Below are positions 1-7,401 of a stretch of DNA of 64,000 nucleotides, piece by piece. The stretch covers positions 62,001 to 126,000 of the forward strand of contig NZ_ATXF01000009.1 of the NCBI RefSeq assembly GCF_000421545.1, read 5' to 3'. A model generated the notes under the pieces. It saw nothing but the letters and a program-made list of their open reading frames with translations, had not been told where the DNA came from and made no database searches. Numbering within the stretch: position 1 is the stretch's first letter; each line of letters opens with the position of its first letter. Position numbers and translations under genes: made by a program. Origin of the DNA: Agromyces italicus DSM 16388. GTDB taxonomy: Bacteria; Actinomycetota; Actinomycetes; Actinomycetales; Microbacteriaceae.

Positions 1-1
1 C

Positions 2-295
2 GGTCCGTACCTCGACTCGCTCGCGCGTCTGCGGGGGCTCGGCACGCCAGGCCCGATCGCCGTACTGCCGGGTCACGGCCCCGCGCTGCCCGATCTCGCC
101 GCGGTGTGCGACGCCTACCTCGCCCACCGCGCGGACCGCCTCGAGCAGGTGCGCGCGGCCCTCGCCCGCCTTGGTGACGACGCCTCGGTCGGCGAGGTCA
201 CCGACCTCGTCTACGCCGACACGGATGCTTCGGTGCGGGGTGCGGCGGAGGCATCCATGCGTGCGCAGCTGAAGTACCTGCGCGGCCCCGCCTGA
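2..295 (+). CDS. MBL-fold hydrolase, C-terminal part (5' end outside window)
   Basis: Only the last 97 residues are in the window. They hold an LPGHGP motif, the metal-ligand loop near the end of metallo-beta-lactamase-fold hydrolases, followed by a helical tail beginning HRADRLEQVRAAL and ending AEASMRAQLKYL. That tail matches the small winged-helix module that closes LACTB2-like MBL proteins (known for the family). The substrate cannot be told from this fragment; LACTB2 relatives act on nucleic acid or thioesters. A hairpin terminator follows directly and is shared with the convergent reductase gene. Confidence 0.8.
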   Translation, partial: GPYLDSLARLRGLGTPGPIAVLPGHGPALPDLAAVCDAYLAHRADRLEQVRAALARLGDDASVGEVTDLVYADTDASVRGAAEASMRAQLKYLRGPA

Positions 296-307
296 CGCCC
301 GCGCAGA

Positions 308-343
308 CGAATCGCCCGGTTCCGTGAGGAACCGGACGATTCG
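308..343. terminator. Bidirectional intrinsic terminator between convergent genes
   Basis: Arms CGAATCG-c-CCGGTTCC (308-323) and GGAACCGG-a-CGATTCG (328-343) pair around a GTGA loop with a single C/A mismatch. It lies between the ends of the MBL gene (+) and the reductase gene (-) and can serve both. The T-tract is weak, as is usual in GC-rich actinobacteria. Confidence 0.8.
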
Positions 344-364
344 ATCTGCATGGCGAGACGCGGG

Positions 365-937
365 TCAGGCGGCGACGGCGAAGCCGCCCGTCCAGCCGAT
401 CTTCTCCTGCACGGCGAGGGTGAGCTGGAGGAAGCCGATCGACTCGAGTTCACGGGCCCGCTTGAGCGCGCCCGCGTCGATCGCCTTCACGCCACCGGCG
501 CGCACGACGTCGATGAGCGCCTGCTTGGCCACCGCGTCGTCGCCGGCGACGAGCACCGTCGTCTCCTCGTCGCCGACCGACTTCGAGGTGAGCGTCGCGG
601 CGAAGTTCGTGTTGAACGCCTTGAGCACGCGCGAGGAGGGCAGGAGCGCGGCGAGCTCGGCCGCCTTCGAACTGTCGGACGCGGGAACGAGCGAGTCGAA
701 GGTCTCGAAGTCCAGCGGGTTGGTGATGTCGACGACGATCTTGCCGGCGAGCTCGGCGCCACGGGCCTCGACGATCTCGGCGAGCGCGAAGTGCGGCACG
801 GCGAGCACGACGATGTCGCCCGTGATGGGCTGCGATGCGTCGCGGCCGACGACCTCGACGCTGTTGCCGCCCGCGGCGACGATGCCGCCGATCGCGCTGC
901 CCATGTTGCCGTTTCCGATGATGCTGACGGTCGTCAT
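365..937 (-). CDS. NADPH-dependent F420 reductase-like / NAD(P)-binding oxidoreductase
   Basis: A 190-residue protein starting with a Rossmann motif, SIIGNGNMGSAIGG (residues 5-18), and containing DITNPLDF in the middle, as in the NADP oxidoreductase/coenzyme F420-dependent family, including F420H2:NADP reductases and relatives of unknown substrate. The length fits single-domain members. The start has a good ribosome binding site (GGGGAGG, about 948-954) seven bases upstream. It is divergent from a MarR gene; a TTGACG-17-TAGGGT promoter and two near-identical operator copies lie between them, so the MarR protein probably controls this gene. The actual cofactor (F420 or NADP with a quinone or other partner) cannot be read from sequence. 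Confidence 0.8.
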   Translation of the reverse strand: MTTVSIIGNGNMGSAIGGIVAAGGNSVEVVGRDASQPITGDIVVLAVPHFALAEIVEARGAELAGKIVVDITNPLDFETFDSLVPASDSSKAAELAALLPSSRVLKAFNTNFAATLTSKSVGDEETTVLVAGDDAVAKQALIDVVRAGGVKAIDAGALKRARELESIGFLQLTLAVQEKIGWTGGFAVAA

Positions 938-971
938 TGCGATTCCTCCCCGCGCCGTTCGACGCGATTAC

Positions 972-1032
972 TTGTTTCGACAACCATTACCCTAGACCAA
1001 TTCAGTTGTTGCGTCAACCAATGCGCTAGAAT
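972..1032. promoter_or_regulatory. Divergent promoters with duplicated MarR-type operator
   Basis: TTGTTTCGACAACCA (972-986) and TTGTTGCGTCAACCA (1006-1020) match at 13 of 15 positions and are internally palindromic (TTGtt..aaCAA type). The upstream copy overlaps the -35 (TTGACG, minus strand, 1012-1017) of the reductase promoter, whose -10 is TAGGGT (989-994) with 17-bp spacing; the other copy sits just downstream of that start. TAGAAT (1027-1032) is the -10 of the leaderless MarR gene. Binding at either copy should block reductase transcription and also touch the regulator's own promoter. Confidence 0.75.
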
Positions 1033-1038
1033 CGAGTC

Positions 1039-1575
1039 ATGGCAGACGAAACGCAGTGGCTCTCCCCCGAGGAATCGGCGGCCTGGGTGCGCCTGATCGC
1101 CGTCGCCGAACTGCTGCCGGGGGCGCTCGACGCACAACTCCTGCGCGACGCCGGCCTCACCCACTTCGAGTACGTCGCGCTCATGGCGCTCGCCGATGAG
1201 CCGACCCGCACCCTCCGCATGACCGAACTCGCCTCCCGGACGAACGCGACCCTGCCGCGGCTCTCGCATGTCGCGCGTCGCCTCGAGGAGCGCGGGTTGA
1301 TCCGCCGATTCCCCTGCCCTGAAGACCGACGCGCGACGAACGCGACGATCACCGAAGCGGGGCTCGACCTCATGGCCGACGCCGCGCCCGGGCACGTCGA
1401 CACCGTGCGCACGAACGTGCTCGACGTGCTCACCCCCGGCCAGCTCGAGCAGCTCTACGTGATCGCGGGCGCGGTGCTGTCGAAGCTCGACCCCGACGAG
1501 AGGCTGAGCGCGACCTCCTGCCAGTACAGCGAGGGGCCGGTCGCACGCACGCTCGCGGAGTCCCCGCCCGCCTGA
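1039..1575 (+). CDS. MarR-family transcriptional regulator
   Basis: A 178-residue winged-helix regulator. The core is typical MarR: THFEYVALMALADEP, then MTELASRTNATLPRLSHVARRLEERGLI as the recognition helix region, then CPEDRRATNATITEAG as the wing. The ATG lies exactly six bases after a TAGAAT hexamer, so the transcript is predicted leaderless. It is divergent from the oxidoreductase at 365-937 and the shared intergenic DNA carries two near-identical palindromes; local repression of that gene and autoregulation is the simplest reading. The ligand is unknown. The C-terminal tail of about 25 residues (after KLDPDERL) is longer than usual and looks unstructured. Confidence 0.9.
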   Translation: MADETQWLSPEESAAWVRLIAVAELLPGALDAQLLRDAGLTHFEYVALMALADEPTRTLRMTELASRTNATLPRLSHVARRLEERGLIRRFPCPEDRRATNATITEAGLDLMADAAPGHVDTVRTNVLDVLTPGQLEQLYVIAGAVLSKLDPDERLSATSCQYSEGPVARTLAESPPA

Positions 1576-1620
1576 GCAGAGTCCGCGCTGCCTCACCTTC
1601 CATCGTCCATCGCCACGCCC

Positions 1621-1676
1621 TTTTGCCGGCAGACGGCAGTTCGACGGACGTTCCGAAGGGACGTGGAGCGGCAAAA
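1621..1676. promoter_or_regulatory. Candidate operator cluster upstream of the clpP pair
   Basis: Inverted repeat TTTTGCCG (1621-1628) / CGGCAAAA (1669-1676) frames a smaller perfect palindrome TGCCG-GCAGA-CGGCA (1624-1638) and an imperfect ACGTTCC-gaa-GGGACGT (1648-1664). Symmetric sites of this kind upstream of clp genes suit an XRE-type activator such as the ClgR/PopR-like protein encoded just beyond the pair. The assignment is inference. The following 1690-1755 is GCGCGGGT-type low-complexity DNA. Confidence 0.45.
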
Positions 1677-1830
1677 CATCGTCACGCCGCGCGGAGGGCG
1701 CGCGGGTGCGCGGGTGCGCGGGAGCGCGGGCGCGAAGCGCGCGGGTGCGCGGGGCAGCGCGCTGCCGACGGCAGCACTGCCGTGAGCAGCATCCGGCCCG
1801 CGCCGCGCCTCGGCCGCGCAGGCTGGGGTC

Positions 1831-2451
1831 ATGAGCGAACAGACCCCGGCCATCCAGCCGATCGACGCCGAGCTCGCCGCCCGGCTCTTCCACGAACGCA
1901 TCATCGTGCTCGGCGACGAGCTCGACCAGCAGGGCGGCAACCGCCTCTGCGCGCAACTGATCACCCTCGCGGCCGACGACCAGCGCCGGGACATCCGCTT
2001 CTGGATCAACTCGCCCGGCGGCTCGGTGTCGGCGATGCTCGCCATCGCCGACCTGATGCGGGCGATCCCGAACGACGTGTCGACGATCGCGTACGGGATC
2101 GCCGCGAGCGCGGGCCAGTTCCTGCTGAGCGCCGGCACGCCGGGCAAGCGCTTCGCCCTGCCGCATGCGCGCATCCTCATGCATCAGGGATCGGCCGGCA
2201 TCGGCGGCACCGCGGTCGACGTCGAGCTGCAGGCCGACGACCTGCGGCACATGCGCGACACCGTGCTCGGCATCACCGCGGCGAACACCGGCCAGCCCCT
2301 CGAGCGCATCGCCGAGGACTCCCTCCGCGACCGCTGGTACACCGCCGTGGAGGCGGTCGACTACGGCTTCATCGACCGCGTCGTCGACGGCTTCGACGAG
2401 ATGTTCCCGCGGGCCGTGCGCCCCCAGACCGGATTGCGAGTGCCCGCATGA
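1831..2451 (+). CDS. clpP: ATP-dependent Clp protease proteolytic subunit (catalytic)
   Basis: A 206-residue ClpP serine peptidase. The triad is intact: Ser93 in YGIAASAG, His118 in ILMHQG, Asp163 in IAEDSLRD; WINSPGGSV is the substrate-binding strand and glycine loop. No propeptide is obvious. The ATG is six bases after CAGGCT (1819-1824), so leaderless initiation is likely. Its stop overlaps the start of the next clpP by four bases (ATGA), so the two subunits are translationally coupled and probably assemble into a mixed tetradecamer. Sequence is divergent from a housekeeping ClpP (for example the 86-92 segment), and the neighbouring ClgR/PopR-type regulator suggests an accessory pair like Streptomyces clpP3-clpP4. 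Confidence 0.9.
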   Translation: MSEQTPAIQPIDAELAARLFHERIIVLGDELDQQGGNRLCAQLITLAADDQRRDIRFWINSPGGSVSAMLAIADLMRAIPNDVSTIAYGIAASAGQFLLSAGTPGKRFALPHARILMHQGSAGIGGTAVDVELQADDLRHMRDTVLGITAANTGQPLERIAEDSLRDRWYTAVEAVDYGFIDRVVDGFDEMFPRAVRPQTGLRVPA

Positions 2452-3074
2452 CGAGCTACACCATCCCCTACGTCGTCGAGAAGCGCGGCAACAGCGAGCG
2501 TTCGCTCGACGTCTACAGCCGGCTGCTCTCGGAGCGCATCGTCTACCTCGGCACCGAGATCGATGACGGCGTCGCGAACGTGCTCATCGCGCAGTTCCTC
2601 CACCTCGCCTCCGAATCGAGCGAGAGCCCGATCAGTCTCTACCTCAACTCCCCGGGCGGTTCGTCGGGCGCGGCGCTCGCGGTCTACGACACGATGCAGC
2701 ACATCAGGCCGGATGTCGCGACCACATGCGTCGGCCAGGCGGCGGGGCCGGCCGCGGTGCTCCTCGCGGGCGGGGCGAAGGGCCGGCGGGCGATCCTGCC
2801 GCACGGGCGGGTCGTGCTGCACCAGCCCTCGACGCAGGGCCGGGGCTCCATCCCCGACCTCATCATCCACGCCGACGAGGTGGTGCGGGTGCGCGCCGAG
2901 CTCGAGGCGGCGCTCGCCGCCGACACCGGACACGACGCGGCGACGCTGCGCCGCGACACCGACCGCGACCGCATCCTGTCGGCTTCCGCCGCCGTCGAGT
3001 ACGGGCTCGCCGATCACGTGCTGACGGCGCAGGTCGCGGTCGGCGCGGGTTCCTCCTACGCGGCGAGCAGGTAG
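2448..3074 (+). CDS. clpP: ClpP-family subunit lacking the catalytic serine
   Basis: A 208-residue ClpP homologue with the usual N-terminus (IPYVVEKRG...DVYSRLLSERIVYLGTEIDD) and glycine loop (LNSPGGSSG). The strand that should read GQAAS carries CVGQAAGPAAVLL, placing Gly100 at the nucleophile position, while His125 (VLHQP) and Asp170 (RRDTDRD) remain. It should therefore fold and assemble but not cleave, like the ClpR subunits of plastids and cyanobacteria. It is coupled to the active clpP by an ATGA overlap, and its 3' end overlaps the convergent regulator gene by 19 bp. Role by inference: structural or gating ring for the active partner. Confidence 0.88.
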   Translation: MTSYTIPYVVEKRGNSERSLDVYSRLLSERIVYLGTEIDDGVANVLIAQFLHLASESSESPISLYLNSPGGSSGAALAVYDTMQHIRPDVATTCVGQAAGPAAVLLAGGAKGRRAILPHGRVVLHQPSTQGRGSIPDLIIHADEVVRVRAELEAALAADTGHDAATLRRDTDRDRILSASAAVEYGLADHVLTAQVAVGAGSSYAASR

Positions 3075-3427
3075 GCGCTCCCGCGAGCAGGCGTGAACGA
3101 CACCTCGCGTTCGAGGCGTTCGCGCCGCTCGGCCTCGCGCCGTTCGAGCTCGCGTCGGGCCCTGAGCGAGTCGGCGACCCGGTGCACGACCTCGACGAGC
3201 TCGAGCCCGAGCGCCTCGGTCACGGCGCCGAGCACCTCGCTCGAGGGCTCCTTGCGACCGCGCTCGATCTCGGAGAGGTACTGGGGCGAGACCCCCGCCG
3301 TCCCCGCCACCTCGGTGAGGATGCGCTCCTGGGCGAGACGCTCGCCGCGGAGCACCTCACCCAGCTCGTTGCGCCAGAGCGGCTTCGCAGTGCGGGGTGT
3401 TCGCGGGAACTCGACGACCTTGCCCAT
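3056..3427 (-). CDS. XRE-family regulator, ClgR/PopR-like, with C-terminal LLAA tail
   Basis: A 123-residue helix-turn-helix protein. The block VSPQYLSEIERGRKEPSSEVL (about residues 46-66) is nearly diagnostic of the ClgR/PopR group, which control clp genes in actinobacteria. A charged linker of Arg/Glu repeats leads to a C-terminus ending SAYLLAA; in ClgR and PopR such di-alanine ends act as Clp protease degrons (family knowledge), so the protein may be turned over by the protease it controls. Start: TAGCCT-N6-ATG, leaderless. It is convergent with, and overlaps, the inactive clpP gene, so the two messages can also pair. Confidence 0.82.
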   Translation of the reverse strand: MGKVVEFPRTPRTAKPLWRNELGEVLRGERLAQERILTEVAGTAGVSPQYLSEIERGRKEPSSEVLGAVTEALGLELVEVVHRVADSLRARRELERREAERRERLEREVSFTPARGSAYLLAA

Positions 3428-3503
3428 GCGCCGAGGCTAATCGCGCGCCTTCGCGGGCGACAGGGCGATCCGCTCACAGCAGAACGGCCCGAGCACACGA
3501 AAC

Positions 3504-3531
3504 GGGCCCTGCCGATCACTCGGCAGGGCCC
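3504..3531 (-). terminator. Strong hairpin terminator for the DUF1540 gene
   Basis: Perfect 12-bp stem: GGGCCCTGCCGA (3504-3515) and TCGGCAGGGCCC (3520-3531), loop of four. Read on the minus strand it follows the DUF1540 stop codon by about 12 bases and is followed by GTTTCGTG. Confidence 0.85.
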
Positions 3532-3543
3532 GCTCGCGTCGAT

Positions 3544-3846
3544 TCAGGCGACTTCGTACGTGAGGCAGTCGGCGTCGTCCGTGCCGGCGCCGATCCGCAC
3601 CGAGGCCGCGGTGCACTCGAGCTTCGAGTTGTGCACGCACTCGGAGCGCTGACACGCACCGACGTGCGTGATCACCTTGTCGAGGCCGCCCTTGCTGCCC
3701 AGCGGGATGAAGGTCGCGCACTCGGCGTCGCCGACCGAACCGGCGATCGTCACGGCGGCGGCGTGGCAATGCGAATGGTCGTTGTAGGAGCATCCGGACA
3801 CCGAGCATTCGGCGACTGCGGGCAACTCGTCGAGCGTCATGCTCAT
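3544..3846 (-). CDS. DUF1540 protein with two cysteine modules
   Basis: A 100-residue protein made of two copies of the DUF1540 pattern: CSVSGCSYNDHSHCHAAAV...DAECATF (about residues 14-46) and CQRSECVHNSKLECTAASV...DADCLTY (about 65-97). Each has four cysteines spaced as for a small metal site or disulfide knot; the family has no firmly known function. Start: preceded by GAGGTCACCATG with a usable ribosome binding site. It is a single-gene unit closed by a strong terminator. Many Microbacteriaceae carry one copy. Confidence 0.85.
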   Translation of the reverse strand: MSMTLDELPAVAECSVSGCSYNDHSHCHAAAVTIAGSVGDAECATFIPLGSKGGLDKVITHVGACQRSECVHNSKLECTAASVRIGAGTDDADCLTYEVA

Positions 3847-4021
3847 GGTGACCTCCTCTGGCGGTTGCGGCTCCGTCGAGACGGCCGCTCGGTATCTGGA
3901 TGCTAACCCCGCGCGGGGCGATCCCGCAGCATCACCGGGACGGAATTCCGCAGATCAGTGGGACTTTCTTCTGAGGATTGCCTTACCTTTCCGGCACCGA
4001 TGCCGCGCAGCCGGAGCAGGA

Positions 4022-4213
4022 TCAGGCCGGTGCGTTGTCGGGGTCGACCGTCTCGATCGTGTCCTCCTCGACGGCGTTGTCGGCCTCGACATCGTTCGCG
4101 TCCTCGCCGCGCTCCTGGCCGCCGTCCACCGGCTCGCCGTCGCGGTCCAGGCGCACCGTGTCGGACCGCTCGGAACCTCCTGCTGCCGATCCGCCGCGCG
4201 TCGCGTCGCTCAT
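4022..4213 (-). CDS. Small acidic hypothetical protein
   Basis: A 63-residue hydrophilic protein with no membrane segment or cysteine. The second half is strongly acidic (VEADNAVEEDTIETVDPDN). The start is supported by GAGGGAGGG about 6 bases upstream. I do not recognise the family; such short acidic proteins are common near small stress genes in this family of bacteria. It is probably real because of the ribosome binding site and composition, but no function can be given. Confidence 0.55.
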   Translation of the reverse strand: MSDATRGGSAAGGSERSDTVRLDRDGEPVDGGQERGEDANDVEADNAVEEDTIETVDPDNAPA

Positions 4214-4304
4214 CGCGCCCTCCCTCGTCTCGATCCTTCGAGCGTGCGCGGGCGCGTGGCATCCGTCAACCGCTTGACAGCACGGCCGATGCGGCGCCCG
4301 CTCC

Positions 4305-4759
4305 TCAGTACTCGCGCACGTAGCTCTGGTGCGAGTGGACGACCTCGAACCCGAGCTCCGTGTACAGGCCCAGCGCCCCGGTCGGGCTCTCGGCGTCGAC
4401 GTCGAGCGTCGCCTTCTCGAGCCCCTGCGGCACGGCACGGCTCGAGATGCCGACCGAGCAGGCGCCGGGCGATGCCCTGACCGCGCCGGGGCCGCACCAC
4501 GCCGACGAGCTGCACGTACGAGGAGCTGAACCCCTGTCCCGCCCAGTCCTGCTCGTTGCGCAGCGCGAGCACGAAGCCGACCACCTCGTCACGACCGTCG
4601 CGTGGCGCGACGGCGACGAAGGACAGGCTCGAGGGTGAAGAAGTGGCGGCGCAGCAGGAGTCGTCCGATGCCGCAGCCGCGCGCCTCGGGGTGCTCGGGC
4701 ACGACGGGCGCCGGTGCGTCGCCCACGCGGCTCGAGCGGGCGACACGTGGATCAGGCAT
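4305..4759 (-). pseudogene. GNAT N-acetyltransferase broken by two frameshifts
   Basis: Three reading frames together spell one GNAT protein. The middle frame carries EVVGFVLALRNEQDWAGQG...VQLVGVVRPRRGQGIARRLLGRHLE, including the acetyl-CoA loop (R/Q-x-x-G-x-G/A), and the last frame carries LEKATLDVDAESPTGALG followed by LYTELGFEVV, the standard GNAT C-terminus. The join needs a +1 shift at the GGGG run near 4422-4425. A second +1 shift near 4622-4635 joins the N-terminal frame starting MPDPRVARSS at 4759. Either the gene is decayed or two single-base errors occur in the assembly; the intact ends favour a recent event or errors. Confidence 0.7.
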
Positions 4760-4866
4760 CCTCGGATCCTGCCATGCACGGGCCGGGGCGGCGATCGTCC
4801 TCGGCCGGATGCTGGAGTTCGGGCCGCCGCACGGGCATGATGAAGCCACGGACACGGAGGTGGGCG

Positions 4867-4977
4867 ATGTCGATGGAGACGATGTTGTGGTCGATCCTGG
4901 GGCTGATCGGCGCAGTGGGCGGGGTACTGCTCGTCGCCGCGCTCTGGTCGTTGATACGCCGCCCGCGAGGGCAGTGA
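4867..4977 (+). CDS. Small single-span membrane protein
   Basis: A 36-residue peptide: a short start (MSMETM), one hydrophobic stretch LWSILGLIGAVGGVLLVAAL and a positively charged end RRPRGQ, so N-out/C-in is expected. GGAGG lies six bases before the chosen ATG. No family is recognised. It overlaps no other convincing gene, but short hydrophobic frames are easy to get by chance in this DNA. Confidence 0.4.
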   Translation: MSMETMLWSILGLIGAVGGVLLVAALWSLIRRPRGQ

Positions 4978-5189
4978 TGCGGCGGGAGCTCCTCGACCGG
5001 TTCAGCGGATCGCGTCGGCGATCGGCGTCGCGCCCGCGTTGAATCGGATCGTGCGGCCGATGGTCACTCGTTCGAGTCGCAATGCGACCCTCCCGTGCCG
5101 CCGATGAGTACGATGCGTGCCATGCGGAACTCCTTCGCGTCTCCTGCCCCACGCTGCCCGGACCGGTCGCCGGAGGACGGCCGGGCGCC

Positions 5190-5687
5190 GTGCCGGTGAC
5201 CAGCGCGGGCATCCTGCTCTACCGGACGACGCCGGTGGATGCCGCGCCGACGGGCCCCCGGCTCGAGGTGTTCATCGCGCACATGGGCGGCCCGTACTGG
5301 GAGCGCCGGCACGAAGGGGCCTGGACGGTGCCGAAGGGCGAGTACCTCGCCGCCACCGAGCAACCGCTGCTCGCGGCGCGTCGCGAGTTCGGCGAGGAGA
5401 TCGGCGTGGCGGCACCCGAGCTCGACTACGCCGACCTCGGCGAGTTCCGTTCGTCGACGGGCAAGCTCACCCGGGTCTTCGCGGCCGAGGCACCCGGGTT
5501 CGAGATCGGCCGAGTGGAGAGCAACGCCTTCGAACTCGAGTGGCCCCCGCGCTCGGGTCGCCTCCAGTCCTTTCCCGAGGTCGACGACGCACGCTGGATC
5601 GCGATCGACGAGGCGCGCACGCTCGTCGCGAAGGGTCAGCGGCAGGTGCTCGCCGCGCTCGAGGCCCGGCTCGCCGCGTCGAGCTGA
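5190..5687 (+). CDS. Nudix hydrolase (NTP pyrophosphohydrolase-like)
   Basis: A protein of about 165 residues with the opening SAGILLYR, WTVPKGEY, and a Nudix box ending EQPLLAARREFGEEIGV, where the REFGEE metal ligands are intact; the spacing between the first glycine and the first glutamate is one residue longer than the canonical box. The later part (FPEVDDARWIAIDEARTLV) is typical of the family member that hydrolyses nucleotide or ADP-ribose-type substrates; the exact substrate is unknown. The GTG at 5190 is chosen because homology begins there; an in-frame ATG at 5118 and a start at 5082 are alternatives. It converges on the sirtuin gene with 11 bp between stops. Confidence 0.82.
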   Translation: MPVTSAGILLYRTTPVDAAPTGPRLEVFIAHMGGPYWERRHEGAWTVPKGEYLAATEQPLLAARREFGEEIGVAAPELDYADLGEFRSSTGKLTRVFAAEAPGFEIGRVESNAFELEWPPRSGRLQSFPEVDDARWIAIDEARTLVAKGQRQVLAALEARLAASS

Positions 5688-5698
5688 TCCCGCGCCGC

Positions 5699-6400
5699 TC
5701 AGCTCGGGCCGTGCCCCGCCAGAAGCTCTGCGCACCACGCGGGCACCACCGTGCTCGCCGGCCCGTGCCGCACCTCGTCGAAGAGGCCGGTGATCTCACT
5801 CGAGGCGAGATTCAGCTCCACGGTGCGCGCACCCCTCGCCCTCGCGGTCGAGACGAAGCCGGCCGCAGGGTGCACGGCGCCCGAGGTGCCGATCGCGGCG
5901 AACACCTCGCACGCGGCGAGCGCGGCCTCGATCTCGTCGAGTCCGTACGGCATCTCGCCGAACCAGACGACGTCGGGGCGGAGCATCCGCTCACCGCAGG
6001 CCGGGCACGGCGGGCGCTCGATGAGGTCGCCGGGCACCGGCGAGCGCCCGGCGCAGGCGGGGCATCTGGCGAGCGCGAGTTCTCCGTGCAGGTGCAGCAC
6101 ACGACTCGAGCCCGCCCGCTCGTGCAGCGGGTCGATGTTCTGCGTGACGACGAGGAGTTCGTCGCCGAGCTCGCGCTCGAGCCGGGCGAGCGCCTCGTGC
6201 GCGGGGTTCGGTTCGGCGAGTGCGACGGCGTGGCGGCGCGCGTCGTAGAAGCGCTGCACGGTGTCGGGATCGCGTTCGAACGCCTCGGGCGTCGCGACGT
6301 CCTCGACGCGATGCCCCTCCCACAGCCCGCCGGCGTCGCGGAACGTCGGCACCCCGCTCTCGGCTGAGATGCCGGCCCCGGTCAGCACGACGACCCGCAT
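5699..6400 (-). CDS. cobB: NAD-dependent protein deacylase, sirtuin class III (CobB-type)
   Basis: A 233-residue Sir2 protein: GAGISAESGVPTFR for NAD binding (8-21), TQNID (about 85-89), catalytic histidine in HLHGEL, four zinc cysteines in two CPAC pairs, and WFGEMPYG. The motif FYDARR has the Tyr-x-x-Arg pair that in CobB/SIRT5 binds succinyl or malonyl groups, so lysine desuccinylation is likely besides deacetylation (family knowledge). TQNID is followed by PLHERAG rather than GLHERAG, a small change. The gene stands alone between convergent and divergent neighbours. Confidence 0.9.
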   Translation of the reverse strand: MRVVVLTGAGISAESGVPTFRDAGGLWEGHRVEDVATPEAFERDPDTVQRFYDARRHAVALAEPNPAHEALARLERELGDELLVVTQNIDPLHERAGSSRVLHLHGELALARCPACAGRSPVPGDLIERPPCPACGERMLRPDVVWFGEMPYGLDEIEAALAACEVFAAIGTSGAVHPAAGFVSTARARGARTVELNLASSEITGLFDEVRHGPASTVVPAWCAELLAGHGPS

Positions 6401-6459
6401 GCCTCCATGAGACCACGTCGCGGCTGTCGGAATCGCCCGCGATCTTGCAGGATGGCCGT

Positions 6460-7392
6460 ATGGGGGGCGATTCGCTCATCGAGGAGGCGGCGGCGCTGTA
6501 CGCGCGCCGGCCCGAGGAGTTCACCGCGGCCCGGAACGACCGCGGCCGAGAACTGCGGAGCGAAGATCGCGCGCTGGCCGACGTCGTCCTCGCGCTGCGT
6601 CGCCCCGCTCCGGCGGCGTGGCTCGTGAACCAGCTCGTGCGCCACCGTGGCGACGAGCTCGACGAACTGCTCGAACTCGGAGCCGAACTGCGCGCCGCGC
6701 AGGCCGAGCTCGACGCGCAGGCCCTGGCCCGGCTCGCCAAGCAGCGCCGCGCACTCGTCGCGGCGCTGGCGCGTGAGGCCGGCGCACTGGCCGAGGAGCT
6801 CGACTCGCCGGTGCGGCAGCCGGTGCTCGACGAGGTCGCGCAGACGCTCAACGCCGGCATGGTGGATGCCTCCGCAGCCGACGCGGTCCGCAGCGGACGG
6901 CTGATTCGGAGTCTCGAGGCCGTCGGCCTCGAGGTCGACCTCGACGGCGCGGTCGCGGGCGGCACTGCGGGCGAAGGCGGCGCCGCCCTACCGACCCGCT
7001 CCGCCCCGCGGAAGACGCGCCGGAGCGGCGACGGTGCGGCCGAGGACCGAGCGGCCGAGCGCGAGCGCGAAGAACGCGAACTCGCCGAGCGCGAACGCGC
7101 GGACCGCGAACGCGCGGACCGCGAACGCGCGGCCGACAGTGCCGAGGAGCGCGCCGCCGAAGCATCCGCTGCCCTCGACGCCCTCGAACGCGAGCTCGCC
7201 GCGCTGAACGACCGGATCGCCGAAGACACCGCACGACGCGACGAGATCGACGCCGAACTGCGCGAGGTCGAGGAGCGGCTCGGCGAGCACGGCCGGGAGG
7301 AGCGGCGGCTCGGGCGCGAGCGCGACCGTGCGGCCAGGGCGGCGGAGTCGGCGCGTGACGAGGCGGCCGCGGCGCGCCGGGTGCTCGACTAG
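6460..7392 (+). CDS. Coiled-coil hypothetical protein
   Basis: A 310-residue protein. Residues 1-150 form a conserved, mostly helical domain (YARRPEEFTAARND, PAPAAWLVNQLVRH) seen in many actinobacterial hypothetical proteins. After a short low-complexity linker, residues about 185-310 are a long, highly charged coiled coil with tandem ERADRERADRERA repeats. There are no membrane segments and no enzyme motif. The ATG is six bases after CAGGAT, which fits a leaderless start. The stop TAG is part of the TAGCCT -10 hexamer of the next gene, so the PLP enzyme has its own promoter despite the 9-bp gap. Confidence 0.75.
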   Translation: MGGDSLIEEAAALYARRPEEFTAARNDRGRELRSEDRALADVVLALRRPAPAAWLVNQLVRHRGDELDELLELGAELRAAQAELDAQALARLAKQRRALVAALAREAGALAEELDSPVRQPVLDEVAQTLNAGMVDASAADAVRSGRLIRSLEAVGLEVDLDGAVAGGTAGEGGAALPTRSAPRKTRRSGDGAAEDRAAEREREERELAERERADRERADRERAADSAEERAAEASAALDALERELAALNDRIAEDTARRDEIDAELREVEERLGEHGREERRLGRERDRAARAAESARDEAAAARRVLD

Positions 7393-7401
7393 CCTGTCGG
7401 C

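Noticed and set aside
1690..1760. GCGCGGGT low-complexity tract as a functional repeat array
   Set aside because: Units are irregular and short; it is most simply GC-rich slippage DNA upstream of clpP.
5064..5123. MARIVLIGGTGG-type frame on the minus strand followed by a short TIGRTIRFNAG frame toward 4998
   Set aside because: It resembles the two ends of a Rossmann-fold gene with the middle lost, but only about 40 codons remain and the Nudix gene may begin here; too little to call a pseudogene.
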